From the NCBI GenBank assembly GCA_024636105.1, contig JAGXHO010000047.1:1-25424 (forward strand): a stretch of DNA of 25,424 nucleotides, written 5' to 3'. The stretch comes from Trueperaceae bacterium. Its GTDB lineage: Bacteria; Deinococcota; Deinococci; Deinococcales; Trueperaceae. The position numbers were made by a program, and so were the translations under genes. Positions 22,860 to 25,424 of this stretch are shown one piece after another. The number at the start of each line of letters is the position of its first letter. The first letter of the stretch is position 1. The notes beneath the pieces were generated by a model, which was not told where the DNA came from, searched no databases, and saw only the letters and a list, made by a program, of their open reading frames with translations.

Positions 22860-24437
22860 ATGTTGCGAATCCTCGTCACCGACGCCGTCGCTCTGGGCGA
22901 CCCGAAGTTCGACGACGTCGAAGTGGTCGATCGTCCCGGGATGCCGCGCGAGGAGATCCTCGCCGTCGTCGGCGGGTTCGACGGCCTGATCACGCGCTCG
23001 CGGACCCAGGTCGACGAGGCGCTCCTCGCCGCCGCTGCTCCGCGGCTGCGGGTCGTGGGCCGAGGGGGCGTGGGCGTCGACAACATCGATCTCGACGCCG
23101 CGAGTCGCTACGGGGTGTTGGTCGTCAACGCCCCCGAGGCGAACAACGTGTCGGCCGCCGAGTTGGCCATCGGACTGCTCCTCGCCGCGGCCCGGGGCAT
23201 CGGCCGTTCCGACGCGCTCGTGCGCCGTGGGACGTGGGACCGCGCGTACCTCGGGCACGAGCTCGATGGCGCCGCGCTCGGCATCGTCGGGCTCGGCCGC
23301 ATCGGCAGCCTCGTCGCCAAGCGCGCCCAAGGGCTCGGCATGCGCACGTTCGCGTACGACCCCTACCTCAACCGCCGGCGCGCCGAGGAGTTGGGGGTCG
23401 ACCTGGTCGACGACCTCCAGGCGATGCTCGCGCAGGTGCGTTTCCTCACCGTCCACACGCCCTTGACCGACGAGACGCGCGGTCTGATCGACGCCGCGGC
23501 CTTGGCGGCGCTGCCGCGCGGCGCCGTGGTCGTCAACGCCGCCCGCGGCGGGATCGTCGACGAGGGTGCCCTGAGCGCGGCGCTCGCCGAGGGGCACCTG
23601 TTCGCGGCCGGGCTCGACGTCTTCGTCGGGGAGCCGCCGGCGCCCGACCACCCGCTGCTCCAGCGCGACGACGTGGTCGTCACGGCGCACCTGGGCGCGA
23701 ACACGGTCGAGGCCCAGGCGCGGGTCGGTTCGGAGATCCTCGAGCGCACCGTCCGCACGCTGCAGGGCGACGTCTCGCGCGGCGTCGTCAACGCGCCCGC
23801 CTTGGCGCCCGAGGTCGGCGCCAAGCTCGGCACCCACCTCGAGCTCGGTGAGGCGTTGGGGACGCTGGTCGCGCAGCTCGCCCACGGTCGCGTGCGCGAG
23901 CTCGCGATCGAGTTCGCCGGCACCTTCCCGATCGACCCCGACCCGATCGCGGTGGCGGTGGCCAAGGGCTTCCTCGAGCCGGTCCTCAGCGACCCCCCGA
24001 CCTACGTCAACGCGCTCGCCCTGGCGAAGGACCGCGACGTGCGCGTCTCCCGGACCGTCGCTGCGCGCCCGCGGGGGTACACCACGCATGTGCTCGTCAC
24101 CGCGATCGGCGATTCCGGGACCGTGTCGGTGGGCGGCACCGTGTTGGGCGATCACCCGCGCGTCGTCGAACTCGAGGGGTTCCCGATCGAGATCCGCCCC
24201 GAAGGGACCATGCTCGTCTGCACCAACTTCGACCGGCCCGGTGCGGTCGGGCGGGTCGGAACGATCCTCGGCGACGCCGGGGTGAACATCTCTGGGATGC
24301 AGCTCTCGCGCGTCGGCGACGACGGCCTCGCGATGTTCGCGCTCACCCTCGACCAGGTGCCGGGCGAGGACGTGCTCGAGGTGCTCCGGGGCATGTCGGA
24401 CGTCATCCACTCGCTGCGCGTCGTGCGCTTCGCCTAG
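22860..24437 (+). CDS. serA: D-3-phosphoglycerate dehydrogenase, type 1
   Basis: 525 residues, the length of the long (Bacillus/Mycobacterium-like) form. It oxidises 3-phosphoglycerate to 3-phosphohydroxypyruvate with NAD+, the first step of serine synthesis. NAD-binding GLGRIG at 144-149; active-site R229 (NAARGG), E258 (DVFVGEP) and H277 (TAHLGANT, where the family usually has PHLGAST). Residues from about 315 form the extra allosteric substrate-binding domain, and 450-525 an ACT domain ([29 protein letters not shown]) that in relatives binds L-serine for feedback inhibition. The ATG at 22860 follows TAGGCT by 7 bases; the in-frame upstream ATG at 22839 would add seven residues not seen in the family. 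It is followed after 31 bases by the class V aminotransferase. Confidence 0.96.
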   Translation: MLRILVTDAVALGDPKFDDVEVVDRPGMPREEILAVVGGFDGLITRSRTQVDEALLAAAAPRLRVVGRGGVGVDNIDLDAASRYGVLVVNAPEANNVSAAELAIGLLLAAARGIGRSDALVRRGTWDRAYLGHELDGAALGIVGLGRIGSLVAKRAQGLGMRTFAYDPYLNRRRAEELGVDLVDDLQAMLAQVRFLTVHTPLTDETRGLIDAAALAALPRGAVVVNAARGGIVDEGALSAALAEGHLFAAGLDVFVGEPPAPDHPLLQRDDVVVTAHLGANTVEAQARVGSEILERTVRTLQGDVSRGVVNAPALAPEVGAKLGTHLELGEALGTLVAQLAHGRVRELAIEFAGTFPIDPDPIAVAVAKGFLEPVLSDPPTYVNALALAKDRDVRVSRTVAARPRGYTTHVLVTAIGDSGTVSVGGTVLGDHPRVVELEGFPIEIRPEGTMLVCTNFDRPGAVGRVGTILGDAGVNISGMQLSRVGDDGLAMFALTLDQVPGEDVLEVLRGMSDVIHSLRVVRFA

Positions 24438-24468
24438 CCCAGCGTCGCCGAGTCCACCAGGAGGCCCC

Positions 24469-25424
24469 GTGCCCGCCCCCAAGGCCCGTCTGTTCGCCCC
24501 CGGCCCCGTGCCGGTCGACCCCGAGGTGCTCGCCGCCCTGGCGCAGCCCGTCGTCCACCACCGCACGTCTGCGTTCCGCGCGACCTTCGTGCGGGTGCGC
24601 GAGGCGCTCGCCGAGCTCGCGGAGGTGCCCGGCGACGACGTCCTCCTCGTCTCGGGGTCCGGCACGAGCGCCTTCGAGGGGGCGCTGCTCGCGGCGGTAC
24701 CGCGCGGCGGCACGGTGCTGGCGCTCACGGGCGGCAAGTTCGGCGAGCGCTGGGCCGAGCTCGCGCGCCGTTTCGGGTACGTGGTTCGGGACGTGGACGC
24801 CCCCTGGGGCCGTGCCCACGACCCGCAACAGGTGGTCGACGCGCTGCGCGCCGGACCCGTTCCGGACGCGGTGACCGTGGTCCACTCGGAGACCTCGACG
24901 GGGGTCCTGCACGACGTCGCGGCGATCGCGGCCGCGGTGCGGTCCGTCGCGCCCGAGGCGCTGGTGCTCGTCGACGCGGTGACCAGCCTGGCGGCGGCCG
25001 AACTGCGCCCGCGTGCCTGGGGCCTCGACGCCGTGGTCAGCGGCTCCCAGAAGGGGGTGCGCTTGCCACCAGGGCTGGGCTTCGTCTGGCTCTCCGAGCG
25101 CGCCTGGGCACGAGCCGCCGATCCGGCCGCCCGCGTGCCCGCCTTCGCCCTCGACCTGCACGCCGAGCGGACGAAGCAGCGCAGCGGCGACACCGGGGCC
25201 ACGCCGCCGACCTCGCTCGTCGTGGCGGCCGACGTCGGTCTCGCGCGGCTCCGAGCCGAGCCCTCCGAGACGCGGTGGGCGCGCAAGGCGCGGCTGAACC
25301 GCGCGTTGCTCGCCGCCATCCGCGAGGACCTCGCCGGAAGCGGGATCGAGCTGCCGGTCTACTGGGGCAACCGCAACTGGGACCCCTACCTCGCCGACAC
25401 GCTGGCCCGGATGCAGGCCGACGG
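24469..25424 (+). CDS. Class V aminotransferase fused in frame to ferrochelatase-like sequence (partial)
   Basis: Open from GTG 24469 (AGGAGG upstream) to the window edge, 318 codons seen. Residues 1 to about 275 are a PLP-dependent class V aminotransferase of the alanine-glyoxylate / archaeal-type phosphoserine aminotransferase group: [13 protein letters not shown] at 8-20, [25 protein letters not shown] aspartate D169 (LVDAVTSL) and PLP lysine K195 (GSQKG). The position behind serA suggests phosphohydroxypyruvate amination. From about 276 the sequence no longer fits: [12 protein letters not shown], then [18 protein letters not shown] at 295-312 matches actinobacterial-type ferrochelatase (HemH), in which an NR(A/T)L helix and LPVY-GNRNW-P are adjacent. 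The aminotransferase C-terminal domain is thus missing. It may be a fusion, a genomic deletion or an assembly artefact. Confidence 0.82.
   Translation, partial: MPAPKARLFAPGPVPVDPEVLAALAQPVVHHRTSAFRATFVRVREALAELAEVPGDDVLLVSGSGTSAFEGALLAAVPRGGTVLALTGGKFGERWAELARRFGYVVRDVDAPWGRAHDPQQVVDALRAGPVPDAVTVVHSETSTGVLHDVAAIAAAVRSVAPEALVLVDAVTSLAAAELRPRAWGLDAVVSGSQKGVRLPPGLGFVWLSERAWARAADPAARVPAFALDLHAERTKQRSGDTGATPPTSLVVAADVGLARLRAEPSETRWARKARLNRALLAAIREDLAGSGIELPVYWGNRNWDPYLADTLARMQAD

Noticed and set aside
22548..25319. 923-codon open frame antisense to serA and the aminotransferase
   Set aside because: Same kind of shadow; no recognisable domain, and it crosses several well-supported genes.

Overview
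This is a GC-rich (roughly 70% by eye) chromosomal window with 23 protein genes and one tRNA, packed tightly on both strands. I see no phage, transposon, CRISPR array or plasmid functions. The genes point to a bacterium with an outer membrane in the Deinococcota, perhaps near Trueperaceae. This is inference from three things: a signal-peptide beta-barrel-like protein ending in Phe, a MurE whose substrate motif is not the usual DNPR, and many start codons 6-8 nt after a TANNNT -10 hexamer, the leaderless style described in Deinococcus. No taxonomic marker was searched.

Left part (1-6.8 kb): the tail of aconitase, a small membrane-anchored protein, a secreted SpoIID/LytB-domain protein, a CsoR-family repressor with a probable operator, a small basic protein coupled to the 16S rRNA methyltransferase RsmI, and the repair translocase Mfd, closed by a perfect 14-bp hairpin.

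Middle (6.8-17.2 kb): a small outer-membrane-type protein, then on the minus strand a GIY-YIG-like protein behind Era, the initiator tRNA with its own promoter and terminator, thymidine phosphorylase, and an overlapping deoxynucleoside kinase-MurE pair. A CNNM/CBS membrane protein faces a minus-strand block of amino-acid binding protein, an unusual ABC permease and alanine racemase. The permease carries an extra domain resembling part of a substrate-binding protein, and the racemase start overlaps its stop.

Right part (17.3-25.4 kb): a 14-TM drug-type exporter diverges from RecG. RecG is followed by a small membrane protein, a lipoprotein with LEA14-like repeats, phosphoglycerate dehydrogenase SerA and a class V aminotransferase that would logically make phosphoserine. 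At about residue 276 this last reading frame changes without a frameshift into sequence that looks like ferrochelatase, and it runs off the window. This is either a fusion or an assembly chimera and is the most striking anomaly here.

Overall the window is mostly housekeeping: DNA repair (Mfd, RecG), ribosome maturation and translation (RsmI, Era, tRNA-fMet), cell wall (MurE, Alr, SpoIID-like), nucleoside salvage (dNK, DeoA) and serine synthesis. The interest lies in gene architecture and expression signals rather than a defence or mobile system. No intergenic stretch exceeds about 180 bases.
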